From an uncultured Clostridia bacterium (lineage in GTDB: Bacteria; Bacillota; Clostridia; Christensenellales; CAG-138), in contig CALEPU010000079.1 of NCBI GenBank assembly GCA_937913075.1, positions 1 to 8,728 of the forward strand: 8,728 nt of DNA, written 5' to 3'. This document shows positions 1 to 5,655 of the stretch, piece by piece. The translations under genes and the position numbers were made by a program. Position 1 is the stretch's first letter. Every line of letters starts with the position of its first letter. The notes below the pieces were generated by a model. It was given only the letters and a program-made list of their open reading frames with translations, ran no database searches and was not told the DNA's origin.

Positions 1-171
1 GACGGCTATCATTCGATCGAGAACGGCGGGGCTTGCGCCGTTGAAGATAAGCACGAGGCTTTCTACGTCGAGCTCGGCAAGCTGCGGCTTATCGGAGCTG
101 CCGTCGGTGGGCTCGAATAGGTCATCGAGCGGTCTGAACGTCACGCCTGATGCGCTCGAGGGCTTTGTCAT
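1..171 (-). CDS. ParB-like partition protein, N-terminal fragment (runs off contig)
   Basis: Reads 57 codons from an ATG at 171 leftwards to the contig edge with no stop. The start MTKPSSASGVTFRPLDDLFE resembles the opening of ParB/Spo0J-type proteins next to plasmid or mobile-element parA genes in Firmicutes, in which a short polar leader precedes the nuclease-like domain. The visible part ends before any ParB box or HTH could be seen, so the family rests on the opening motif and on position directly after parA. The start overlaps the 3' end of the parA remnant by 50 nt in another frame, which fits a coupled parAB pair. It could be another protein that follows parA. Confidence 0.5.
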   Translation of the reverse strand, partial: MTKPSSASGVTFRPLDDLFEPTDGSSDKPQLAELDVESLVLIFNGASPAVLDRMIAV

Positions 172-491
172 GCTCGATCACCTCCTGAGTCAGAGCTTCG
201 TATGCTATCCCCACGGGATTCTTGGGGTTGTACCCGAAGACGCTCTTTCCGTTGACGTTGCTCTCCGTCATGCGTATGGACTTCCATTGCTTTTGCAAGG
301 ACGTTCGAAACCGTGTATTCCATATCATCCGGGGACTTGAACCCGAGCGCCATTGTGAGGTTGGCCTGAGGATCGAAGTCGATCGCCAGTACAGCATATC
401 CCTGCCTCACAAGTCCGGCACCGAGGTTCACGGTGGTGGAGGTCTTTCCGACACCACCTTTTTGGTTCGCTATTGCGATTACTTTGGTCAT
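122..491 (-). pseudogene. parA: parA ATPase gene with internal deletion and frame change
   Basis: ParA/Soj Walker-type ATPases drive segregation of plasmids and integrative elements. From ATG 491 the reading begins MTKVIAIANQKGGVGKTSTT, with the deviant Walker A KGGVGKT at residues 10-17 and the DFDPQAN segment at 38-44, and follows the family to about residue 70 (VLAKAME). In a different frame, from about 280 to the stop at 122, the typical ParA C-terminus follows: SIRMTE, GKSVFGYNP, AYEALTQEVIEHD. Between these the family has roughly 140-150 residues, including the switch and hydrolysis motifs, and all are missing. The junction is near 280-285. The RBS GGAGG (498-502) is intact 6 nt before the ATG. 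The product cannot be an active ParA. A chimeric assembly join could look the same. Confidence 0.8.
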
Positions 492-870
492 GGTGTGCCT
501 CCATATTAAGTAAAAGTTGTTCCTACCTCGTCGGGCCGTCGTTCTCACGCATATCGTATTTCAGATCTCCGCATGCTTGTGCCGAGCCGTCCAATGCTGT
601 GAAGCGTTCAAGACGGAAGTATCATTATGCTGTTGCCCGAGTTGGCTATTCAGTTGTCAAGGTGCTTGAAGGTGCTTTGAAAAGTGCCTTCACTTATACC
701 TGGCAAAAAAACAGGGGGGTGGGCCCCAAAAAACCGGGTTCTGAAAGAAATATATTATTTTGGTATTGGTGCGTGGGTGTTTGTGAGTGAAGAATTATCG
801 GTGATCAGTAGATCAAGAGTCTTTCATTATCAGCGGTTAACAGGCTTCTGTTTCATTGAGTTGTAAAGAA

Positions 871-995
871 AATGTAGCATAATGTAGCATATTTGCCCAA
901 AAATGAAAAAAAGACGGCCGAGAAGCCGCCGATTTCGAACACGAAAAATGAGGATGTCACTGTTTTTAAGACGAAAATGTAGTATGAATGTAGTA
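871..995. repeat. Two pairs of short direct repeats (AATGTAGYA), possible integrase arm sites
   Basis: AATGTAGCAT occurs twice head to tail at 871-880 and 881-890. The related AATGTAGTA occurs at 976-984 and 987-995. Tyrosine-recombinase elements carry short direct arm-type repeats near their att site, and these lie 50-175 bp from the 3' end of a tRNA gene, a favourite target. The repeats are seen directly; the arm-site role is inference, since no integrase gene is present in the window. Confidence 0.45.
905..931 (-). terminator. Terminator-like hairpin on minus strand
   Basis: On the minus strand a short GC stem CGGC...GCCG with extra flanking G/C is followed at once by TCTTTTTTTC. It could stop transcription arriving from the tRNA side. 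The stem is only about 4-5 bp, so it is a weak candidate. Confidence 0.35.
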
Positions 996-1012
996 CGTTA
1001 AATTACAAAACG

Positions 1013-1043
1013 AACCCCGAAAAACTTAATGTTTTTCGGGGTT
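1013..1043 (-). terminator. Terminator hairpin behind tRNA-Arg (bidirectional)
   Basis: Perfect 13-bp arms AACCCCGAAAAAC (1013-1025) and GTTTTTCGGGGTT (1031-1043) with loop TTAAT. It begins 3 nt after the CCA end of the minus-strand tRNA, so it most likely terminates that transcript. The U-rich arm and following T residues are present on both strands, so it may act in both directions. Confidence 0.75.
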
Positions 1044-1046
1044 TTC

Positions 1047-1123
1047 TGGCACACTTGCCGGGATTCGAACCCGGGACCTTCCGCTTAGGAGGCGGACGCT
1101 CTATCCTGCTGAGCTACAAGTGC
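1047..1123 (-). tRNA. tRNA-Arg (anticodon CCU)
   Basis: A 77-nt minus-strand cloverleaf with encoded CCA (1047-1049). Acceptor arm GCACTTG pairs with CAAGTGT (one G-U pair at the end). D arm contains GCTCAGCAGGATAGAGC. Anticodon stem TCCGC/GCGGA encloses loop CTCCTAA, giving anticodon CCT, which reads the arginine codon AGG. T arm CCGGG-TTCGAAT-CCCGG is perfect, and the discriminator is G. It is transcribed from the promoter at 1292-1320 through two tandem 5'-half copies and is followed by a strong hairpin. Its 3' end borders the parAB-bearing sequence, as if the gene serves as an attachment site. Confidence 0.93.
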
Positions 1124-1152
1124 ATGTTCTATTTTTAGGCCCTGATAGGCAG

Positions 1153-1203
1153 TTCGCTTAGGAGGCGGACGCTCTATCCTGCTGAGCTACAAGTGCATGT
1201 TCG
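1153..1203 (-). repeat. tRNA-Arg 5'-half copy 2 (truncated tRNA)
   Basis: Positions 1155-1203 repeat 1082-1130 base for base, exactly 73 bp upstream of the real tRNA on the minus strand. The copy includes the leader GAACAT, the 5' acceptor strand, D arm and anticodon arm with loop CTCCTAA. The T arm, 3' acceptor strand and CCA are absent and replaced by about 24 nt of unrelated linker. It cannot fold into a full tRNA. Confidence 0.85.
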
Positions 1204-1225
1204 ATTTTGGGGCCTCCGTAGACCT

Positions 1226-1261
1226 TTCGCTTAGGAGGCGGACGCTCTATCCTGCTGAGCT
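1226..1261 (-). repeat. tRNA-Arg 5'-half copy 3 (truncated tRNA)
   Basis: A third copy of the D arm and anticodon arm, again 73 bp further upstream (the matching word starts at 1082, 1155 and 1228). Its 5' acceptor strand differs (CTCGCCG in place of GCACTTG), so homology stops at the edge of the D arm. It also lacks a T arm and a 3' acceptor strand. It lies directly after the predicted transcription start, so it would be the first part of the tRNA precursor. Confidence 0.8.
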
Positions 1262-1291
1262 GCGGCGAGGAGTCTTTTCGGACTGTTTAAT

Positions 1292-1320
1292 CTTATATCA
1301 CATACGGGCGAAAAAGTCAA
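1292..1320 (-). promoter_or_regulatory. Sigma-A promoter of the tRNA-Arg array
   Basis: On the minus strand, -35 TTGACT (1315-1320), a 17-bp spacer and -10 TATAAG (1292-1297). The predicted start is near 1285, followed by a small hairpin AGTC-TTTTCG-GACT and then the three tRNA-related units. The insertion sequence lies just upstream; its target duplication ends 22 bp from the -35 box, so the promoter was spared. Confidence 0.75.
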
Positions 1321-1341
1321 GTGAAAATTTGCTGTCGACCG

Positions 1342-1358
1342 CGCAAAACCGCTCAGAG
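1342..1358. repeat. IS target site duplication, left copy (17 bp)
   Basis: CGCAAAACCGCTCAGAG directly abuts the left IS end and is repeated exactly at 2884-2900 after the right end. The bases beyond it differ, so the duplication is 17 bp. Confidence 0.9.
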
Positions 1359-1397
1359 TGAATTCCCAAAGTAAATTCCACAGTGGAAGTAAGCATT

Positions 1398-1443
1398 GGA
1401 GTTTACCTTGGGAAAGAAAATATGGCGGAATTTACCTCGGGAA
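1398..1443 (+). repeat. IS subterminal motif copies (left end)
   Basis: Two direct copies of the 17-bp motif: GGAGTTTACCTTGGGAA (1398-1414) and GGAATTTACCTCGGGAA (1427-1443). The inverted form TTCCCAAAGTAAATTCC is part of the terminal repeat at 1363-1379. Such repeats are plausible transposase binding sites, though that role is inference. Confidence 0.7.
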
Positions 1444-1459
1444 AGAAAGAAGATAGTAT
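1431..1459 (+). promoter_or_regulatory. Candidate transposase promoter
   Basis: TTTACC (1431-1436), a 17-bp spacer and TAGTAT (1454-1459). The -35 lies inside a copy of the subterminal motif, so transposase binding there could repress it. The predicted start near 1466 falls inside the left arm of the RBS hairpin. The boxes match consensus only moderately. Confidence 0.4.
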
Positions 1460-1488
1460 TATCTGATCCGAGAGGAGGATCAGATAAT
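1458..1488 (+). promoter_or_regulatory. Hairpin sequestering transposase RBS and start codon
   Basis: Perfect 12-bp arms ATTATCTGATCC (1458-1469) and GGATCAGATAAT (1477-1488) with loop GAGAGGA. The Shine-Dalgarno GAGAGGAGG (1470-1478) spans loop and stem, and the ATG (1487-1489) is at the base of the right arm. An mRNA read in from outside the IS would fold this stem and hide the start. An mRNA begun near 1466 would lack most of the left arm and stay translatable. IS10 and IS50 limit transposase made from read-through transcripts in this way. Confidence 0.75.
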
Positions 1489-2683
1489 GGAGAATCAAAA
1501 GAAAAACAAACACATGCTTCTGGAGGACAGGATCGAGATACAGGAATGTCTGCGCAAAGGGATGACATTCAAGGCGATAGCCGCTCGTATCGGCAAGGAT
1601 CCTACCACCGTTTCAAAGGAGGTCAAGCAGCATTCAGTGGATTATGAATCCGGCTATACAAGGATCGACGGCATTTGTCCTAAACTGTTAAAGGCGCCGT
1701 TTGTATGCAATGGCTGCTCTAATCAGTATAATGCCGGATGTAAGTATCCGAGAAGGAAATATGTTGCAAAGACCGCACAGGAGCAATACGAGCTTGTATT
1801 GAAGGAAGCTCGCGAAGGAGTGCAATTCAACAGAGAAGAGTTTTACCGCTGTGAGGAAATAATCAGTAATGCGGTAAGATCGGGGCAGAACGTTTACCAT
1901 GCTATCGAAGCAAACAAGCTTTCCGTATCAAAGACGTCGGTCTATCGCTATATCGAAAAAGGCTATTATTCGATTGCAAGGATAGACCTGCCGCGGGCTG
2001 TAAAGTTTAAGCAGCGGAAGGAAAGGCGCAGTAACTATGTACCAAGGGGAATAAGAATCGGCAGGCAGTATGCGGATTTTATCGACTTTATGGCAGCTCG
2101 CCCGGACATCCTTTATTCAGAGATGGATACAGTCATCGGTACGATCGGCGGCAAGGTGATAATGACCTTTCAATTTATCAAAGTCGATTTTATGTTTGGT
2201 TTGCTCCTTGAAAACAAGACTGCTTTCGAGGCTGCGGCTAAGATCACCGATTTGAAAAAGCGACTGACGGACGCCGGTTTTAACTTCGGACAGATATTCC
2301 CTGTTATTTTAACCGATAACGGCGGGGAGTTCAGCGACGTGTTCGCTTTTGAAAACAACAATATGGGAAACAAAGAAACGTCATTGTTCTTCTGCGATCC
2401 CAATTCGCCGTACCAGAAGCCGCACGTGGAAAACAATCACACGCTTTTCAGGATGATCGTTCCGAAGAGCAGCTCCTTCGATGAGTTTACTCAGGAAACG
2501 GTCAATACTGTCTTCTCTCACGTTAACGGAGTGAAAAGAAAACATTTCAATGGCAGAAGCGCCTATGAAATGTTTACCTTCACTTATTCTGAAAAGCTTG
2601 CGGAAGTGCTTGGAATATCTTTCGTCGACCCGAAAGACGTCATCCAATCACCCCTGCTTTTGAAGAATATCCTGAATAAGTAA
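1487..2683 (+). CDS. IS30-family DDE transposase
   Basis: 398 aa. An N-terminal HTH (about residues 24-47, GMTFKAIAARIGKDPTTVSK) is followed by a cysteine-rich patch (C64, C74, C77, C85) ending at KYPRRKY, as in related Firmicute IS30-type transposases. The RNase H-like catalytic core shows D214 in SEMDTVIG, D277 in LTDNGGEF and E315 in KPHVENNH, so the DDE triad is complete. The C-terminal NGVKRKHFNGRSAYEMF matches the typical family ending. The ATG at 1487 has a strong RBS, which is held in a hairpin. The stop codon at 2681-2683 lies in another short inverted repeat. Full length and no disruption suggest that the enzyme is active. Confidence 0.93.
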   Translation: MENQKKNKHMLLEDRIEIQECLRKGMTFKAIAARIGKDPTTVSKEVKQHSVDYESGYTRIDGICPKLLKAPFVCNGCSNQYNAGCKYPRRKYVAKTAQEQYELVLKEAREGVQFNREEFYRCEEIISNAVRSGQNVYHAIEANKLSVSKTSVYRYIEKGYYSIARIDLPRAVKFKQRKERRSNYVPRGIRIGRQYADFIDFMAARPDILYSEMDTVIGTIGGKVIMTFQFIKVDFMFGLLLENKTAFEAAAKITDLKKRLTDAGFNFGQIFPVILTDNGGEFSDVFAFENNNMGNKETSLFFCDPNSPYQKPHVENNHTLFRMIVPKSSSFDEFTQETVNTVFSHVNGVKRKHFNGRSAYEMFTFTYSEKLAEVLGISFVDPKDVIQSPLLLKNILNK

Positions 2684-2729
2684 ATTCCATCGCAGTGGAA
2701 TTTACCTTGGGAAACCCGCTTTAGGGTTT
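2680..2729 (+). terminator. Hairpins at the transposase stop codon
   Basis: Arms GTAAATTCC (2680-2688) and GGAATTTAC (2697-2705) surround an 8-nt loop, with the stop codon in the left arm. Its right arm begins a copy of the IS motif (2697-2713). It is followed by AAACCC-GCTTTA-GGGTTT (2712-2729) and GTTTG. The second hairpin may end transposase transcription, but its T-tract is poor. Confidence 0.4.
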
Positions 2730-2862
2730 GTTTGCTGTACTCTGTTTTCCTTCATTCAAGTGGCATTAATGCATTTTTGCCTTCATACAGCATTCGTTCC
2801 TGTTTCATCCCAACCTTATTTCCGTTGATTTCCCATGCTTAATTCCACACCTTCTCCACTGT

Positions 2863-2879
2863 GGAATTTACTTTGGGAA
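2863..2879 (+). repeat. IS motif copy in right terminal repeat
   Basis: GGAATTTACTTTGGGAA, the outermost right copy of the 17-bp motif and part of the perfect 29-bp inverted end at 2855-2883. Confidence 0.8.
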
Positions 2880-2883
2880 TTCA

Positions 2884-2900
2884 CGCAAAACCGCTCAGAG
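2884..2900. repeat. IS target site duplication, right copy (17 bp)
   Basis: Exact repeat of 1342-1358. The restored target, read on the minus strand downstream of aroB, contains AAAATCG...CGGTTTT around GCTCTGAG, a weak terminator-like hairpin. The IS may have entered the terminator of aroB. A near copy of CCGCTCAGAGCCGATTT (2892-2908) follows at 2914-2930. Confidence 0.9.
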
Positions 2901-2969
2901 CCGATTTTCCGTCCGCGCAGAACCGATTTCGGACGCCGCGCCGATCTGCCGTCTGCACCAAAGCAGGTT

Positions 2970-4016
2970 TCAGCAGGTAAGCAGAGCCGCGATCTGCTCC
3001 GCGGTGAGCTTTTTGCGAACGGGGCGTGCAATGTCCTCGAGCAGTATCATATCAATATGGCTGCCGTCGGATTTTTTATCACGGGCGATCAGCGGCAGAG
3101 CAGAGGGCAGGAGCGGCATAAAATCGGTATCAAGCCCCGAGGCTTGCGCCGCGTTTTCGAGCCTTGCAAAGACCGTGGGAGCTGTTATGCCCATGCTCTC
3201 CCCCAGCTTTACAGCGGCGAGCATACCGTAGGTCACAGCCTGCCCGTGGGATGTTTTATAGCCTGAAGCCGCCTCTATTGCGTGCCCTATCGTGTGTCCG
3301 AAATTGAGCACGTGCCTTGCTCCGTTATCATGCTCGTCAGCCTCAACGAAGCTGCGCTTGATATCGACACACCTTGCAATGATATCCTCTCCCGGAATGC
3401 TTTCGCCTTGGGACGCGGCTTCAACGAGCAGCAAAGCGTCCGCGATCGCACCGTACTTTATTACCTCGCCCATACCGCAGACGCGCTGCCTTTTGTCAAG
3501 TGTTTTAATAAGGCTCGTATCGCATATTACCGCTCTTGGCTGATAGACTGCGCCGATGTGGTTCTTGCCCTCGGCAAGATCGACGCCCGTTTTGCCGCCG
3601 TAGGCGCTGTCGGTCTGGGCTATAAGCGTGGTCGGCAGATTGATATGATCGACTCCGCGAAGGTAGGTCGCTGCGGCAAACCCCGCCATATCGCCGACGA
3701 CTCCGCCGCCGAGCGCGATTATTCCATCGGCTCTTGTTGCGCCCATCTCATACAAAAACGAGTATATGGTCTGCATCCCCGCAAGGGTCTTGCCGCCCTC
3801 GCCCGCAGGCAGTGTGAGAAGCGCAGTCCGCTTGCCTGCGGCGGAAAGCTCGGAAAGTGCGGCTTTAACGTGCGCCTCCGGCACTCCGCTGTCGGTTATA
3901 ACGGCGGCAAGGGCGCCCTTAATGAGCCTTGGCGCCATGCCTCTAAGCAGGCTCAATACGCCCTCGCCTATGAAAGCGGAGTAGGGTCTTGCCGTATTGA
4001 AAACTGTCTCTCTCAT
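2970..4016 (-). CDS. aroB: 3-dehydroquinate synthase
   Basis: 348 aa, the normal size of AroB. The cytosolic enzyme converts DAHP to 3-dehydroquinate, step two of the shikimate pathway, using NAD and a divalent metal. Visible hallmarks: GGGVVGDMAGF (103-113) of the NAD-binding half, LPTTLIAQTDSAYGGKTGVD (127-146), GKNHIGAVYQP (150-160), GMGEVIKYG (181-189), NFGHTIGHAIE (238-248) and SHGQAV (256-261). By family knowledge E184, H241 and H257 are the metal ligands; all are present. The ATG at 4016 has GCGAGGG 4 nt upstream. It is divergent from spoIIAA, with no other shikimate gene in view; its 3' end now faces the IS, 86 bp away. Confidence 0.96.
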   Translation of the reverse strand: MRETVFNTARPYSAFIGEGVLSLLRGMAPRLIKGALAAVITDSGVPEAHVKAALSELSAAGKRTALLTLPAGEGGKTLAGMQTIYSFLYEMGATRADGIIALGGGVVGDMAGFAAATYLRGVDHINLPTTLIAQTDSAYGGKTGVDLAEGKNHIGAVYQPRAVICDTSLIKTLDKRQRVCGMGEVIKYGAIADALLLVEAASQGESIPGEDIIARCVDIKRSFVEADEHDNGARHVLNFGHTIGHAIEAASGYKTSHGQAVTYGMLAAVKLGESMGITAPTVFARLENAAQASGLDTDFMPLLPSALPLIARDKKSDGSHIDMILLEDIARPVRKKLTAEQIAALLTC

Positions 4017-4050
4017 AAATCCCTCGCATAAAAGGTCGAAATCCGGTAAT

Positions 4051-4079
4051 AATATAACTCATAAGTCGATTTTTTGCAA
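4051..4079 (-). promoter_or_regulatory. aroB promoter
   Basis: Minus strand: -35 TTGCAA (4074-4079), 17-bp spacer, -10 TATATT (4051-4056), start near 4044, giving a leader of under 30 nt before the aroB ATG. Confidence 0.6.
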
Positions 4080-4084
4080 TCGAC
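4065..4084. promoter_or_regulatory. Inverted repeat over the aroB -35 box
   Basis: Arms GTCGATT (4065-4071) and AATCGAC (4078-4084) with loop TTTTGC span the aroB -35 and its spacer. It could be an operator for aroB. It is too far upstream of the spoIIA start to be its terminator or leader. No known regulator motif is recognised. Confidence 0.4.
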
Positions 4085-4104
4085 AAAACAAGTGTTTTTT
4101 TGAG

Positions 4105-4134
4105 GCAGGAAAAACCGGATCGCGCGGGGAAGCT
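4105..4134 (+). promoter_or_regulatory. Candidate sigma-H promoter of spoIIA operon
   Basis: GCAGGAAAA (4105-4113) matches the sigma-H -35 consensus RNAGGAWWW. After 12 nt, GGGGAAGCT (4126-4134) resembles the -10 RNNGAATWW except at two bases. In Bacillus subtilis the spoIIA operon is transcribed by sigma-H at the onset of sporulation, so the placement about 60 bp before spoIIAA fits. A Spo0A box was not recognised. Confidence 0.45.
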
Positions 4135-4192
4135 CTGCACTCCGCGCCCTTGTGTTAAGCCGAGGGCAATACTGTACGGGAAGGTGTTGACT

Positions 4193-4516
4193 TTGAAGAT
4201 AGCATGGAAGAAGTCGGGACACACGCTTTATGCGGCGCTCACCGGTGAGCTCGATCAGCACTGCGCGGACGACGCGCGGGACAAGCTCAACGCGCTGCTG
4301 GCGGACGAGAAGATAACACGGGCGGAGCTGGACATGGGCGGAGTGACCTTTATGGACAGCTCCGGCATCGGGGTGCTGCTGGGGCGCTACAAGGTGCTTG
4401 CCGCAAGGGGCGGCAGCATGGACGTAAAAAACGCATCCCGCAGTATGGAAAGGATACTGCGCATGGCGGGGGTCTACAAGCTTTGCACGAAGGAGGTCGG
4501 TTCTAATGAAAAATGA
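4193..4516 (+). CDS. spoIIAA: Anti-sigma F factor antagonist (STAS domain)
   Basis: 107 aa from a TTG start, close to the 117 aa of the B. subtilis protein. SpoIIAA in its unphosphorylated form binds SpoIIAB and frees sigma-F in the forespore. It is a single STAS domain: LTGELDQHCA (16-25), then FMDSSGIGVLLGRYK (53-67) holding the serine that SpoIIAB phosphorylates (S56, equivalent to Ser58 in B. subtilis). I chose TTG 4193 because GGGAAGG (4178-4184) lies 8 nt upstream and homology begins there; the frame stays open upstream but without homology. The 3' end overlaps spoIIAB by 11 nt. First gene of spoIIAA-spoIIAB-sigF. Confidence 0.95.
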   Translation: MKIAWKKSGHTLYAALTGELDQHCADDARDKLNALLADEKITRAELDMGGVTFMDSSGIGVLLGRYKVLAARGGSMDVKNASRSMERILRMAGVYKLCTKEVGSNEK

Positions 4517-4931
4517 GCTGCGGACAAGCTTTTTGAGCATAACGCAGAACGAGGCGCTGGCGCGGGGGATCGCTGCGAGCTTTTGCATGCTGCTCGACCC
4601 GACCGTCGAGGAGCTTTCCGACGTGCGGACGAGCGTGAGCGAGGCGGTGACGAACGCCATAATTCACGGCTATGGCAGACCGGACGGCATAGTCGATATG
4701 GTGCTGACGAGCGACGGCGATGAGCTGACGGTCGAAGTCAGCGACGCGGGTATGGGCATTGAGGATATAGAGCTTGCGCGTCAACCGTTTTATACCTCCA
4801 AGCCCGAGGCGGAAAGATCCGGCATGGGGTTCGCCGTAATGGAGGCTTTTATGGACAGCGTCGAGGTAAGCTCCGCCGTTGGCAGGGGGACCACGGTAAT
4901 AATGAAAAAGCGGTTCTCCCGCGATGAATAA
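4506..4931 (+). CDS. spoIIAB: Anti-sigma F factor, serine kinase
   Basis: 141 aa (B. subtilis protein 146 aa). A GHKL-fold kinase that holds sigma-F inactive in the predivisional cell and phosphorylates SpoIIAA. The N box SEAVTNAIIHGY (45-56) carries the catalytic E46 and Mg-binding N50; the G1 box SDAGMGIED (79-87) and the ERSGMGFAVME segment (103-113) form the ATP lid. ARQPFYTSKPE (91-101) is strongly conserved in SpoIIAB. The RBS AGGAGG (4491-4496) lies 9 nt before the ATG, inside spoIIAA. Its stop overlaps the sigF start in ATGAATAA. Confidence 0.97.
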   Translation: MKNELRTSFLSITQNEALARGIAASFCMLLDPTVEELSDVRTSVSEAVTNAIIHGYGRPDGIVDMVLTSDGDELTVEVSDAGMGIEDIELARQPFYTSKPEAERSGMGFAVMEAFMDSVEVSSAVGRGTTVIMKKRFSRDE

Positions 4932-5655
4932 CGCCGTTCCGCCACGGGAAGCAACAGCGCAACTGCTTGCCTCAGCCTCCTGCGGCGACGAGAGCGCTGC
5001 CGAGGAGCTGATAAGGCAAAACATGGCGCTCGTGTATTCTATTGCGAAACGCTATGCAGGACGGGCGGAGCTTGAGGATCTCATTCAGATAGGCTCGCTC
5101 GGGCTTTTGAAGGCTATACGCGGCTACGATCCCGCCTACGGCACGAGGCTCTCGACCTACGCCGTGCCCTATATCGCGGGCGAGATAAAGCGTTTTTTGC
5201 GCGACGACGGCATAATAAAGGTGAGCCGCAGGATGAAAGAGAACGCTGCCCGTATAAGCGCCGCGAGGGAGCGCTTTGAGGCAGAGCATGCACGTGAGCC
5301 GACCGTCTATGAGCTTTGCGGACTGCTCGATATCGAGCCTTGCGAGGCTGCCGCGGCGATAGACGCAGCGGAGGCTGTATGCTCCATTGACGAACCGCTG
5401 CCCGGAACCGACGTGACGCCCGCCGAGCTTATATGCGACGGGCGGGATATCGAAAGCGAATCCATCGACAGGCTCTTTTTAAAAGAGCTTTTGCAGGGGC
5501 TCTCGGCAATCGACCGCAGGCTCCTCGATTTGCGTTACCGACGCATGGCGACCCAAAGCCGGACCGCAACAGAGCTCGGCATGACGCAGGTGCAGGTGTC
5601 TCGGCGGGAAAAGAAGATACTGATGAAGCTGCATGAAAAGGCGCTCGAATGCTGA
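4924..5655 (+). CDS. sigF: RNA polymerase sigma-F (early forespore)
   Basis: 243 aa, slightly shorter than the B. subtilis protein (255 aa). It directs the first forespore-specific transcription. Region 2 spans about 30-97, with EDLIQIGSLGLLKAIRGYDP (51-70) for core binding and RLSTYAVPYIAGEIKRFLRD (75-94) for -10 recognition and melting. Region 3 follows with SRRMKENAARISAARERFE. Region 4.2 TATELGMTQVQVSRREKKIL (214-233) is the -35 recognition HTH. The ATG overlaps the spoIIAB stop by 8 nt and has no clear Shine-Dalgarno of its own, so translation is probably coupled. This keeps sigma and anti-sigma synthesis in step. Confidence 0.96.
   Translation: MNNAVPPREATAQLLASASCGDESAAEELIRQNMALVYSIAKRYAGRAELEDLIQIGSLGLLKAIRGYDPAYGTRLSTYAVPYIAGEIKRFLRDDGIIKVSRRMKENAARISAARERFEAEHAREPTVYELCGLLDIEPCEAAAAIDAAEAVCSIDEPLPGTDVTPAELICDGRDIESESIDRLFLKELLQGLSAIDRRLLDLRYRRMATQSRTATELGMTQVQVSRREKKILMKLHEKALEC

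Larger units (their letters stand above)
503..1012. other. Non-coding region between parA and the tRNA-Arg terminator
   Basis: No convincing coding sequence on either strand; readings of up to about 100 codons lack an RBS and resemble no family. It is AT-rich and low in information, with a G-run/C-run stretch near 714-726 and a short hairpin AAGTG-CCTT-CACTT (682-695). On the minus strand TTGACA (655-660) could be a -35 for parA, but no -10 sits at 16-18 nt. The direct repeats at 871-995 and the terminator-like hairpin at 905-931 are listed separately. The region probably belongs to the element that carries parAB. Confidence 0.6.
1359..2883 (+). mobile_element. Complete IS30-family insertion sequence
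   Basis: A 1525-bp element bounded by perfect 29-bp inverted ends beginning TGAATTCCCAAAGTAAATTC (1359-1387 and 2855-2883) and flanked by a 17-bp direct repeat. It carries one intact transposase gene. A 17-bp motif GGAATTTACYTTGGGAA recurs near both ends in either orientation. Classical IS30 members duplicate 2-3 bp; a minority of the family, such as IS1630, is known for much longer duplications, and this copy fits that minority. Perfect ends and an open reading frame suggest a recent insertion. It sits between the tRNA promoter and the 3' end of aroB, disrupting neither. Confidence 0.92.

Noticed and set aside
642..660. parA promoter with TTGACA on the minus strand
   Set aside because: The nearest -10-like CATAAT is about 25 nt away, too far for a sigma-A promoter.
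473..790. 105-codon plus-strand frame beside parA
   Set aside because: It starts inside parA antisense, has no RBS, and its translation resembles no protein family.
1082..1261. CRISPR-like array (three repeats, regular 73-bp period)
   Set aside because: The repeat is the 5' half of the adjoining tRNA-Arg, only three units exist, and the linkers resemble each other, unlike spacers.
3282..4031. Long open frame (249 codons) on the plus strand opposite aroB
   Set aside because: It is the antisense shadow of a clear aroB gene, with no RBS and no family-like sequence. The same applies to the plus-strand frame at 2835-3266.
4013..5024. Minus-strand frames opposite spoIIAA, spoIIAB and sigF
   Set aside because: Antisense to strongly conserved genes; no RBS and no recognisable product.
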